In this document: piece after piece, positions 18,555 through 27,597 of the stretch
Layout: the number at the start of each line of letters is the position of its first letter
Numbering within the stretch: the stretch's first letter is position 1
Source of the DNA: Pseudoflavitalea rhizosphaerae
GTDB taxonomy: Bacteria; Bacteroidota; Bacteroidia; Chitinophagales; Chitinophagaceae
Direction of reading: 5' to 3'
NCBI RefSeq assembly: GCF_003991355.1
Contig: NZ_RCSU01000004.1
Location: 1 to 64,000 of the forward strand
Length of the DNA: 64,000 nucleotides
The notes under the pieces: generated by a model
The model's database searches: none
The model's input: only the letters and a program-made list of their open reading frames with translations
Told to the model about the DNA's origin: nothing
Made by a program: the position numbers and the translations under genes

Positions 18555-21500
18555 ATGATGCAATTTATGCAAAAATCCCTTCATGGGTACGGGCCTGCCT
18601 GGAGGAGGCGCCGGTGCCTGACCAAAACACTGATGGTGATGAAACTCACAATTGTACTACTGACCACTTTCATTTTCCACGCCGGCGCCAAAGGGCTGGC
18701 GCAAAATGTTACTTACTCAGGGAAAAATGTTCCGCTGGAAACAGTATTTACGGAAGTGGAAAAACAGACAGGTTATTTTTTCCTTTACACAAAACAAACC
18801 TTGCTGAATACACAGCCGGTGAGTTTCTCCGTGAAGGAAATGCCTTTGCCGGAATTCCTGAAAAAGATTTTCGAACGTCAGCCCCTGACGTATACGATCG
18901 CAAGTAAGACCATTACTATCACACCGGCTCCGGCAGAGACGGAAAAACAGCAAACGACGGAGAAAATGCCGGTGATCATTCCTCCGGTAACTATTTCAGG
19001 AAGGATCACCGATATGAATGGCGCAGCTTTATCCGGCGCATCGGTTACTATAAAAGGTACATCGAAAGGCGTATCTGCGGGTACAGATGGCCGTTTCATT
19101 TTGTCCAATATTCCCGATGATGCATTGATCGTTGTTTCTGCAATTGGTTATCAAACCATCCATGTACGTATTCTGAATAATTCTCTGAACAGGGTGGATG
19201 AGAAGGGGAAAGCTGAATTGATTGGCAAAGGTGGATTGACGGATCAACTGATCCGTCTTCAACGTGGCACCAGTCAGTTGGACGAAACCGTGGTGATTGC
19301 CTATGGCACCACCACCAGGCGTATGGCAACAGGCAGTATCGGCACTATCAAAGGTGAAGACATCAGCAGAACACCTGTAGCTAATCTGCAGGAAGCCATG
19401 CAGGGCAGGATACCTGGTGTTAATGTGATATTCAACAATGGCAAACCCAACTCACCGGTAAAAGTGCAGATCAGGGGAAGGAATTCCCTGAACCCTAATT
19501 CGTACACAGATCCTTTGTATGTGTTGGATGGTGTGCCCCTGAATCCGCTTGCCCACCAGGAAACGATGGGACAAACAGTACCCGGCTATACTTCAGGGCC
19601 GGTACAGGCCGGCATGATGTATAATGGCGGAGAGAATCTCCTTGCTTTTCTCAATCCTAAGGATATTGAAAGTATGGACTTTCTCAAAGATGCAGACGCC
19701 ACTGCCTTATATGGTGCGCGTGCCGCAAATGGCGTTATATTGATCACTACAAAAAGAGGAAAGCCGGGACCCACCAGGGTGGATGTCAGTTCCAACTTTG
19801 GCGTGGTCACTCCAACACGTAAGATCAAACTGATGGGAACGGCTGATTACCTGGCCATGCGAAGGGAAGCATTCAAGAATGATGGTATTACGCCAACCCT
19901 TGATAATGCGATCGACCTCGTCAAATGGGACCCTGACAGGCAGGTGGACTGGCAGGATTTTCTGCTGGGGACCGGAACCAGCCAGGCTTATAATCTTACG
20001 GTATCCGGAGGTGTAAGTCAAACCAATTACAGGTTCAGTGCTAATTACAATGAAACAGATCAGTTGCTGAATTTTTCGGGCAAATCAAAAGCAGGTGGAT
20101 TGGGTGTTAACATCACACACAGAAGCACCAATCAAAAATTACAACTTGTTTACAACTCTATCCTCGGATTTACGGATAATACAACCTATGGCGTGGATGC
20201 CGAGGCCATCTTTTTACCCCCCAATGCTCCTGATGCATTCACGAAAGATGGCAATGCAAATTTTAGTGAATGGCGGAGATTGAATTCCAGTGCATATCCG
20301 TTTGCCGGTTTGTTCCTGAGTAACCCGAGCCAGACTGCCACATTCACAACCAACCTCAGCTTCAGTTATGAACTGCTTCCGGGCCTTTCTGTGAGTATGA
20401 CCGGTGGCAATGTTTTCTCCGATAACAACAATTCGAATTTCAGGCCACTGGCGGCTCAGGACCCTGCATTTTTTAGGTTTTCCGTGGCCTACTTCGGAAA
20501 GACCACTAACAAAACGATGAATTTCAATTCTGGGCTGCAGTACAGTAAATATTTTGGAAAGGGAACACTGGCTGTGAGATTGGCAGCAGAATATACAAAG
20601 CAAACTTCCAAAGCTGTGGTTTCTTACGGTATGGGATACCCGAATGATAATATGATGAAGAGTATCAATAACGCCATGATACGCAATACCGGTGAAAGCT
20701 TTGCTGAAGCCCGGACTATCAGCACGCTGGCAACGGTGAGATATGATTATGAAAACAAGTACGTACTGAATGTTAACCTTAGGAGGGACGGTTCTTCCAA
20801 GTTTGCTCCCGGCAGGCAATTCGGGAATTTTGGTTCAGTCAGCGGATCCTGGATACTTTCCAATGAAAAATGGCTGGAAAGATTATTGCCGAAATGGATC
20901 AGTTCCCTGAAACTGCTCGCTACTTATGGAACCACAGGATCAAGTTCAACCGGAGACTACGAGTACCTTAGCAGGTGGAGTATTAATGGTTCAAATGGGG
21001 AACGACACCCGGACTATGGTAATACTCCTTCCATCAGGATCAACCAGCCTGTGAACCAGCAATTCCAGTGGGAGTCTACATCACAGGTGAACTATGCTGC
21101 TGAGATTGCATTCCTGAAGGATGCGCTGGTTTTGAATATAACCCATTACAGGAAACTTTCAGGCAATCAATTGCTGGAAATACCTACTCCGGAATATACA
21201 GGCTTCACCTCAGCACTGGGGAACCTGGATGCACTGGTACAAAATACGGGCTGGGAGTTTTCTCTTAACGGAAGGTTTTCTGTATCAAAGGACCTGTCTA
21301 TCGGACTGGCGCTGAATATGGATCTTCAAAGGAATAAATTGAAGGAGTTCCCTGATCTCGAAGAATCAGCCTATGCCCAATCCTATGTTGTGGGCAGTTC
21401 TATCAGTAACCAATACCTGCTGCATTATACAGGTGTGGACCCCTTCTCCGGGCAGCCTGTGTTTGAAGACAGGAGCAAAGACGGATACGTTGCGCAGTAC

Positions 21501-22028
21501 GACAGGTACCCATTGCTGGACCCGAGGTCTGACCTATACGTTGTGATCAATACTGATGACGCTAAATACCAGGGCGGCCTGCAACTGGTGGTAAACTGGA
21601 AGAGTCTGGAGTTCAGCACCGGCATGACTTTCAGGAACCAGATAGGCGCTATTCCATACCTGACCGGAGCAATGGGCGTTATGAAGAATTTTTATCTGCC
21701 GGAAAAAGAAATGAACAAAGTGTGGAGAAAACCAGGAGACATTGCCTTGTATCCACGATTCACTACCAATCCCGTCAATGAGATCGCAAGGTCCGATGGT
21801 TATTACTCAGATGCATCCTATATCAAGTTCAACCAATTGTCTGTATCCTACAGTTTGCCTGTGGCCTGGCTCAATAAAGTCCATATGAAGGATTGCAGGA
21901 TCAGGATAGCTGTGAACAATCTGGGATATATCACGCCCTACAAAGGGCTTGACCCGGAAACACAAATGTCGTTGTATTCAGGTCCGGTCCAAAGACTGGT
22001 CTCAACAGGAATTTCCGTTGGCCTTTAA
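18555..22028 (+). CDS. SusC/RagA TonB-dependent transporter with STN signalling domain
   Basis: The protein has 1157 residues. A long Arg-rich start (RRRR at about 17-20) precedes the signal helix, which ends near residue 49. An STN domain (about 51-122) is followed by a Pro-rich linker, a carboxypeptidase-regulatory-like domain (about 146-205), and the plug. The plug has SusC signatures (YVLDGVPLNPL and DADATALYGARAANGVILITTKRG). The barrel fills the rest. Together with the upstream FecR it forms a cell-surface signalling transporter. Its ligand is unknown, and the downstream ABC and MutS-like genes make this locus unlike an ordinary glycan locus. Confidence 0.95.
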   Translation: MMQFMQKSLHGYGPAWRRRRCLTKTLMVMKLTIVLLTTFIFHAGAKGLAQNVTYSGKNVPLETVFTEVEKQTGYFFLYTKQTLLNTQPVSFSVKEMPLPEFLKKIFERQPLTYTIASKTITITPAPAETEKQQTTEKMPVIIPPVTISGRITDMNGAALSGASVTIKGTSKGVSAGTDGRFILSNIPDDALIVVSAIGYQTIHVRILNNSLNRVDEKGKAELIGKGGLTDQLIRLQRGTSQLDETVVIAYGTTTRRMATGSIGTIKGEDISRTPVANLQEAMQGRIPGVNVIFNNGKPNSPVKVQIRGRNSLNPNSYTDPLYVLDGVPLNPLAHQETMGQTVPGYTSGPVQAGMMYNGGENLLAFLNPKDIESMDFLKDADATALYGARAANGVILITTKRGKPGPTRVDVSSNFGVVTPTRKIKLMGTADYLAMRREAFKNDGITPTLDNAIDLVKWDPDRQVDWQDFLLGTGTSQAYNLTVSGGVSQTNYRFSANYNETDQLLNFSGKSKAGGLGVNITHRSTNQKLQLVYNSILGFTDNTTYGVDAEAIFLPPNAPDAFTKDGNANFSEWRRLNSSAYPFAGLFLSNPSQTATFTTNLSFSYELLPGLSVSMTGGNVFSDNNNSNFRPLAAQDPAFFRFSVAYFGKTTNKTMNFNSGLQYSKYFGKGTLAVRLAAEYTKQTSKAVVSYGMGYPNDNMMKSINNAMIRNTGESFAEARTISTLATVRYDYENKYVLNVNLRRDGSSKFAPGRQFGNFGSVSGSWILSNEKWLERLLPKWISSLKLLATYGTTGSSSTGDYEYLSRWSINGSNGERHPDYGNTPSIRINQPVNQQFQWESTSQVNYAAEIAFLKDALVLNITHYRKLSGNQLLEIPTPEYTGFTSALGNLDALVQNTGWEFSLNGRFSVSKDLSIGLALNMDLQRNKLKEFPDLEESAYAQSYVVGSSISNQYLLHYTGVDPFSGQPVFEDRSKDGYVAQYDRYPLLDPRSDLYVVINTDDAKYQGGLQLVVNWKSLEFSTGMTFRNQIGAIPYLTGAMGVMKNFYLPEKEMNKVWRKPGDIALYPRFTTNPVNEIARSDGYYSDASYIKFNQLSVSYSLPVAWLNKVHMKDCRIRIAVNNLGYITPYKGLDPETQMSLYSGPVQRLVSTGISVGL

Positions 22029-22044
22029 ACTTCAATCGAGCTTT

Positions 22045-23505
22045 ATGCAAATACAATTCACAACAAGAAAGATCATATGGATGCTCTTGCTTTTTTCAAT
22101 GGCGTCCTGCAAAAAAATAGTTGATATCGATTCTCCCATAGATACCATTACTACAGAGCAGGTATTCAGTAACAATGAACAGGCAGAATGGGCGCTGGGC
22201 GGTGTGTACAGCCTAATGATCAATGGAGAGGTGCCATATCAGACGGCTGAGCGGTCTTGTTTTTCCGCCGGCCTGTCTTCCTTCTGCGGCTCCATGTCTG
22301 CGGATGAAGCTCATCCCTGGACACAACATGGAGGGTCTTCTGAATGGATGATGAGCAGTAACTCCATCAATGTATTGAACTCGTTCCTCTCTAATGATCT
22401 CTGGAGGTCTTGCTACCAGGTTATTTACGATGCCAATGCCATTGTTGAAGGCGTTGCTGGCTCCGAATCGGACCTGCTCACAGACAGCGCCAGGAAACAA
22501 CTGACAGCAGAAGCAAAAGCCATCAGGGCCTTCAGTTATTTCTACCTGACGAATTTTTTTGGTGAATTACCCCTGGTGCTTACTATTGATTATAATCAAA
22601 CGAAAAACCTGGGCAGGTCGCCCGTTTCCCAAATCTATCAGCAGATCATCAATGATCTTACCGAAGCAAGTGCTGATCTCCATGAGGATTTCAGGGCAAG
22701 CAACGGAATGCGGACGCGTATCAGCCGGTGGGCCGCAGAAGCGTTGCTTGCAAGAGTATACCTGTTTGCCGGTCAGTATCAGAATGCTATCAACAGCGCC
22801 ACCAATGTGATCAATAAAAATGAACTCTTTTCTCTTGAGCCGGATCTGAACAAAGTATTCAAAGTGGATAGCAAGGAAGTGATCTGGCAATTGTGCCAGA
22901 CAAATCAATATGGAGAAACCTGCACGCCGGATGCCAAATTATGGCTTCCACTCTTTGGTTTAGGTACTGGTTCGTACACAATCTACCCGGGCTTACTGTC
23001 AGCATTTGAGGCAAACGATAACAGGCGGACCAGTTGGGTGGCTGAGCATGAGAATAGCTCAGGACAAATGATCTATATGCCGTATAAATACAAGAATAAG
23101 TCCCAAACAGGAATGAATGATGAAAACTCCGTAGTACTGCGCCTGGCAGAGATGTTCCTCATTAGAGCAGAAGCTGCCATTCTCCTCAATGCCGGCAATA
23201 CCTCAATTGCTATCGATGATCTGAATAGGGTAAGGGAAAGAGCAGGATTGGATCCCCTTCCTTATTCACTCACCACTGCACAGGTAATTCAGGCAGTTGC
23301 GGACGAAAGAAGAAAAGAGTTGTTCACTGAATGGGCGCATCGCTGGTTTGATCTGAAAAGAACCGGAAAGGCAGTGGATGTACTTAAACAGGTGGATTTC
23401 AAAAATCCATGGAAGGGAGATTACCAGTTGTTGTACCCCCTTCCCATCAGTGAGCTGAAAGTAAATTTTTCCCTGTCACAGAACCCCGGATATGACAGAC
23501 CCTGA
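22045..23505 (+). CDS. RagB/SusD family nutrient-binding outer-membrane lipoprotein
   Basis: About 486 residues from the ATG at 22045, 16 bp after the susC stop. The frame is open further upstream inside susC, but only this start gives the lipoprotein signal (LLLFSMASCKK, lipidated Cys about residue 18). TPR-like helices hold the typical ARVYLFAGQYQNAINSA segment. The C-terminus has the SusD signature (VADERRKELFTEWAHRWFDLKRTG) and the ending QNPGYDRP. It should cap the SusC barrel at 18555. Confidence 0.93.
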   Translation: MQIQFTTRKIIWMLLLFSMASCKKIVDIDSPIDTITTEQVFSNNEQAEWALGGVYSLMINGEVPYQTAERSCFSAGLSSFCGSMSADEAHPWTQHGGSSEWMMSSNSINVLNSFLSNDLWRSCYQVIYDANAIVEGVAGSESDLLTDSARKQLTAEAKAIRAFSYFYLTNFFGELPLVLTIDYNQTKNLGRSPVSQIYQQIINDLTEASADLHEDFRASNGMRTRISRWAAEALLARVYLFAGQYQNAINSATNVINKNELFSLEPDLNKVFKVDSKEVIWQLCQTNQYGETCTPDAKLWLPLFGLGTGSYTIYPGLLSAFEANDNRRTSWVAEHENSSGQMIYMPYKYKNKSQTGMNDENSVVLRLAEMFLIRAEAAILLNAGNTSIAIDDLNRVRERAGLDPLPYSLTTAQVIQAVADERRKELFTEWAHRWFDLKRTGKAVDVLKQVDFKNPWKGDYQLLYPLPISELKVNFSLSQNPGYDRP

Positions 23506-23524
23506 TCAGTAAAAAAATTAGATT

Positions 23525-24298
23525 ATGAAACATTCGATCTTTTCAAAATATTGGACAACCGGATGCTGCCTTACATTATACTTTTCGTTGCTTGGCATTG
23601 CAGCGGGAGGCTGTAAAAAGCAAAAAGAAGTATACGCGGAATTTGCCGTATTGCGGCTCTATGGAGCTTTTCATGCTTATAGTCCCGTAGTGGTAAGGCT
23701 TTCGGATAACGAACCTTTCAGTTATAACTGGGCAGTGGATATCAATAGCCAGGGTGAGGAAAGGCGACAAAGTATTCACGAAGACAAGCTGCCTTTTACA
23801 CTGCATGCAGTGCCCGATACCATGCCTGGTCACAAGCCAGCATTTTCCATGATGCTCAACCTGGAGAAAAGATCCAGTTATTCCTTCATTGCCGGCGGGC
23901 CGGTAGCATCGATGGATACGATGTTCATCAAAGATGATCCCCTTCCTTACTTCGAACCAAAGGATAGCGCATATGCCCTCAGGTTCATCAATTTCATTTC
24001 CGGAGCGCCTGTGAACATCATTCAGAAAACGGCCACAGATAAAGTGGTTGCAGCCAACCTGCCCTATAAGGGAGTGACAAAGTTTATAACGATACCGGTT
24101 ACACGATCTTTGGATTATATGACATTCGAAATGCGGGATGCAGCTACCGATGAACTATTGGCCACTTATTCCAAAGAAGTATGGCCATTGGTAGGAAATC
24201 AGCAATACCTCTACAGGGTTTACTCGGTAATGCTCAAAGGGGCCAGGGGTACCACAGGATACAGTGAACCCGGATTTACGTTTTCTAAACTATACTAA
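23525..24298 (+). CDS. Lipoprotein of unknown function, DUF4397-like
   Basis: A 257-residue lipoprotein with the signal SLLGIAAGGCKKQ (lipidated Cys about 30). The body is beta-rich and holds two related halves. The second begins LRFINFISGAPVNI near residue 152, which resembles the start of DUF4397 domains. The match is weak, so the family call is tentative. It lies 19 bp after susD and 32 bp before the first Gld-type transporter gene. By position it may be an accessory surface ligand-binding protein of the SusCD pair, as DUF4843 and PKD-like lipoproteins are in the sister locus at 60876-63229. Confidence 0.7.
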   Translation: MKHSIFSKYWTTGCCLTLYFSLLGIAAGGCKKQKEVYAEFAVLRLYGAFHAYSPVVVRLSDNEPFSYNWAVDINSQGEERRQSIHEDKLPFTLHAVPDTMPGHKPAFSMMLNLEKRSSYSFIAGGPVASMDTMFIKDDPLPYFEPKDSAYALRFINFISGAPVNIIQKTATDKVVAANLPYKGVTKFITIPVTRSLDYMTFEMRDAATDELLATYSKEVWPLVGNQQYLYRVYSVMLKGARGTTGYSEPGFTFSKLY

Positions 24299-24330
24299 TG
24301 CAATAGTATCCACTAATCTTACCATACATA

Positions 24331-26640
24331 ATGAGAATCATTTTTAAAATCGCAAAGGCGGAATTGCGTAACCTTTTCTATTCGCCTGTTGCCTGGGTGA
24401 TCTTTGTTGCCTTTTTGATACTGGCAGGCATACAGTTCAGTGATCTCCTGGTGAATGTTGCCTCACAGCAGCAGTTCTACCAGGACAATTCGAAAGACTG
24501 GAAAGGCTTCGACAAGCCGCTAAGTATGCTACTGTATGATGGCGCCTACAGTTACCTTCTTGAAAATCTTTTCCTTTTTATCCCACTGCTCACCATGGGG
24601 GTTATCAGCCGGGAGATACAGGGCGGCACCATCAGACTACTTGGATCTTCACCTGTGCGTACCCGTGATATCGTGCTGGGTAAATACCTGGGACTGGTGA
24701 TCTACAATATGGTCCTGCTGCTGCCCGTGGCATTCCTGATGATTGCAGGCTATTTTTCAATCGTACAGGCAGAGTACAAGATCTTCCTGAGCGCATTGCT
24801 GGGGATCTTCCTGCTCTCATGTACCTATTCTGCGATCGGCTTGTATGTTTCCAGCCTCACCACCTACCAGGTGGTAGCAGCTTTGTGCACTTTTCTATTA
24901 TTTATTGTGCTGGCCAATATGTCTATGTTCTGGCAGCAACATGATTTCTTCCGCGATCTCAGCTGGTTCCTGAATATTGCAGGAAGAGTGGACAGTTTCC
25001 TGGGCGGATTGATCACCACCAATAACCTCGCTTATTTTTTCCTGATCATTTTCCTGTTTACAGGCTTCACTTTCCTGCGATTGCACAACCGGCAGGAATC
25101 AGGAAAATGGTATTTTTTCTTTGCACGATATGCAGCGCTGCTGGTAGTGGTGCTCGCGCTCGGCTACATCAGCTCAAAGCCACGTTTAATCGGATACCTG
25201 GATGTTACCAGGGGCAAGGTGAATACCATTCATCCAACCATAGAGAAAGTGGTGAAGGAACTGGGTGACGAACCACTGAAGGTTACGTTCTACTCAAACC
25301 TCATGCATCCCACAGGTGGAAATGGATTCCCTTCTGCCCGGAACGCTTACCTCTGGGGAGTGTGGGGCAAATACCAGCGGTTCCATCCAAATATCGATTT
25401 CGATTTTGTATACTACTATGATCTGATGGATGATGATACCATGTTCAGGAAAACTTATCCTGGTAAAACACTTGAAGAAGTAGCAAAAAAGTTCATGAGT
25501 CTGAACGGACTTCCGAAATCCATTTTCAAAAAACCTGCTGAGATCAGGAAAATGATCAACCTGCAGGATGAAGGTCTAAGGTCCGTGATGCAACTGGAGT
25601 ATAAAGGAAAGAAAACATTCCTGAGGACCTTCGATGATTTCAAATTCTGGCCGGACCAGGACCAGGTAGCGGGGGCCATCTCGATGCTTACGAGAGACAG
25701 TATTCCACAATTATATTTTTCTACCGGTCATTACGAACGTAGTCCGTTCAAGTCCGGAGAAAGGGAATTCAGTGGCCAGGCAATGCTGAAATTAAGCAGG
25801 GGGGCTCTGTTGAACCTGGGTGCAATAAGCGATACCCTGAATCTCAGCAATCGTAATATTCCCGGCAAAGGCATATTTGTACTGGCGGACCCGAAATCCG
25901 CTCTGTCACCGGCTGAACAGGAAAAAATAACCCAATACCTCAATGCCGGAGGTGATGCTGTTTTCTATGCAGAGCCTGGTAAGCAGTCCATGCTGAACCC
26001 TGTTTTGAGAACGATAGGAGTGGAGCTGGAAGATGGCATCATTGTGAAGCCCAACAAAGATGAAATGGCGCATATAGTTTGGCCTGAGATCACGGATACC
26101 GCTAAATACATGGCAGATGAAGAAGTCCTTTGGAAATTCCGGTACGAAAAAGTGCCGATTCTACTCTGTTTTCCGGGATCAGCCAGCATGAGATATGAAG
26201 AAGCCAATGGCTTCAGGATCGAGCCCATCTTTGAAATTGCCGATACAGCCGGAACCTGGAGGGAGCGCGGACTGTTTGTACCCGATTCCGCTGCACCCGT
26301 TTTTTCTCCAATAGAAGGTGATGTGAAAGAGAAAAAATATGTGACGGGTATTAAGATGACGCGCCAGATCAATAACCGGGAACAAAGGATCATAGTCACC
26401 GGTGAGTCTGATTTCATGAGCCTCATCAGAGGCTCCGGGTCAGCCTGGAAGAATGCTGCATATAGCTGGCTGCTTCGAAATGAATATCCCTTCTATTTCA
26501 ACTATCCCGCACCGGTAGATCAGCTGCTTTCCGTTAGAAGGAAAACTTCGGAAAGGATCAGGTGGGTCTTTGTGTACCTGCTCCCGGGTATTGCCATTGC
26601 CTCTGGGGCCATCCTGCTGATCAGAAGAAAGCGTAAATAA
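24331..26640 (+). CDS. GldF-GldG fusion: ABC-2 permease joined to GldG-like periplasmic subunit (first copy)
   Basis: A 769-residue membrane protein. Residues 1-260 form a six-helix ABC-2 permease like GldF, starting with the conserved ELRNLFYSPVAW and including FIPLLTMGVISRE with GGTIRLLGSSPVR. A further helix near 268-286 leads to a large extracytoplasmic GldG/ABC auxiliary domain (about 290-735; conserved FSTGHYERSPF and VLADPKSALS). One C-terminal helix ends in the basic tail RRKRK. In Flavobacterium GldF and GldG are separate gliding proteins that work with GldA. Here they are one chain, next to a GldA-like ATPase, in a SusCD operon. Confidence 0.88.
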   Translation: MRIIFKIAKAELRNLFYSPVAWVIFVAFLILAGIQFSDLLVNVASQQQFYQDNSKDWKGFDKPLSMLLYDGAYSYLLENLFLFIPLLTMGVISREIQGGTIRLLGSSPVRTRDIVLGKYLGLVIYNMVLLLPVAFLMIAGYFSIVQAEYKIFLSALLGIFLLSCTYSAIGLYVSSLTTYQVVAALCTFLLFIVLANMSMFWQQHDFFRDLSWFLNIAGRVDSFLGGLITTNNLAYFFLIIFLFTGFTFLRLHNRQESGKWYFFFARYAALLVVVLALGYISSKPRLIGYLDVTRGKVNTIHPTIEKVVKELGDEPLKVTFYSNLMHPTGGNGFPSARNAYLWGVWGKYQRFHPNIDFDFVYYYDLMDDDTMFRKTYPGKTLEEVAKKFMSLNGLPKSIFKKPAEIRKMINLQDEGLRSVMQLEYKGKKTFLRTFDDFKFWPDQDQVAGAISMLTRDSIPQLYFSTGHYERSPFKSGEREFSGQAMLKLSRGALLNLGAISDTLNLSNRNIPGKGIFVLADPKSALSPAEQEKITQYLNAGGDAVFYAEPGKQSMLNPVLRTIGVELEDGIIVKPNKDEMAHIVWPEITDTAKYMADEEVLWKFRYEKVPILLCFPGSASMRYEEANGFRIEPIFEIADTAGTWRERGLFVPDSAAPVFSPIEGDVKEKKYVTGIKMTRQINNREQRIIVTGESDFMSLIRGSGSAWKNAAYSWLLRNEYPFYFNYPAPVDQLLSVRRKTSERIRWVFVYLLPGIAIASGAILLIRRKRK

Positions 26641-26663
26641 TTTTTAAACTCATACTAAGCATA

Positions 26664-27596
26664 ATGAGCACAATCCTGAAAATAGAAAATCTGTCGCACA
26701 AATACAGCAGCTCCTGGGCTGTGCGCGATATCAATATCGACCTTGACCAGCACGGAGTGGTTGGACTTCTCGGTTCCAACGGAGCAGGTAAGTCAACCAT
26801 CATGAATATTGTTTGCGGCGTGCTGAAACCCACTGAGGGCCGGGTTTTGATCGATGGCATAGATATCAGGCAACAACCGGAGCGGGCCAAAGCAAAGCTG
26901 GGCTTTTTACCACAGATACTGCCGCTATACCTCGATTTCACCGTTGAAGAATATCTTACCTACGCAGCAGATCTTCGCTTTATCCCCAAACAAAAAGTGA
27001 AGGCTGCTGTGCATGAGGCCATGGAAAAATGCGGTATCGGGCATTTCAGTTCGAGGCTGATCAAGAACCTTTCCGGTGGTTATCGGCAGCGTGCAGGCAT
27101 TGCGCAGGCTATCATACACAAGCCAGAGCTCATCATCCTGGATGAGCCTACCAATGGTCTCGATCCCAACCAGATCATCGAAGCCAGGAAGCTCATCCGG
27201 GAAATTGCAACAGAACATACAGTACTGCTCAGTTCACATGTACTGTCTGAGATCAATATCCTATGCCGTGATATCATAATGATCGAAGGAGGCCGTATCG
27301 TTTTCTCAGATACGATGGATGCTTTTAATAATTATGTACAACCGCAGACACTGCTGGTGCGCCTGGAGAATATGCCTGCGGAAGCCGCATTGATGGCCAT
27401 TCCCGGCGTTACCAAACTGCAGTTTCTGGCAGATAAACAGGTGAGGGTCTATTTTGAGGATGGCGCCGATATCGCTGAGCTGGTTGTTGCCGCCAGCATT
27501 CAGCAGAACTGGAGGCTAAAGGAGATCAGCTATGAGAAGTCATTGCTGGACGATGTGTTCAAACAATTATCCACTCAATCCATACCAACCAACTGA
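26664..27596 (+). CDS. GldA-like ABC transporter ATP-binding protein
   Basis: A 310-residue ATPase with a complete nucleotide-binding domain: Walker A GSNGAGKST at 37-45, Q-loop FLPQ near 81-84, signature LSGGY at 136-140, Walker B LIILDEP at 156-162 and H-loop SSH near 189. A C-terminal extension of about 90 residues is typical of GldA and ABC-2 exporter ATPases. It sits between two GldF-GldG fusion genes, so one ATPase probably serves two different permease subunits. The stop codon is one base from the next start (27598), which suggests translational coupling. Confidence 0.92.
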   Translation: MSTILKIENLSHKYSSSWAVRDINIDLDQHGVVGLLGSNGAGKSTIMNIVCGVLKPTEGRVLIDGIDIRQQPERAKAKLGFLPQILPLYLDFTVEEYLTYAADLRFIPKQKVKAAVHEAMEKCGIGHFSSRLIKNLSGGYRQRAGIAQAIIHKPELIILDEPTNGLDPNQIIEARKLIREIATEHTVLLSSHVLSEINILCRDIIMIEGGRIVFSDTMDAFNNYVQPQTLLVRLENMPAEAALMAIPGVTKLQFLADKQVRVYFEDGADIAELVVAASIQQNWRLKEISYEKSLLDDVFKQLSTQSIPTN

Positions 27597-27597
27597 T

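Noticed and set aside
21949-22044. Upstream extension of the SusD gene into susC
   Set aside because: The start at 22045 gives a proper lipoprotein signal; the extension does not.
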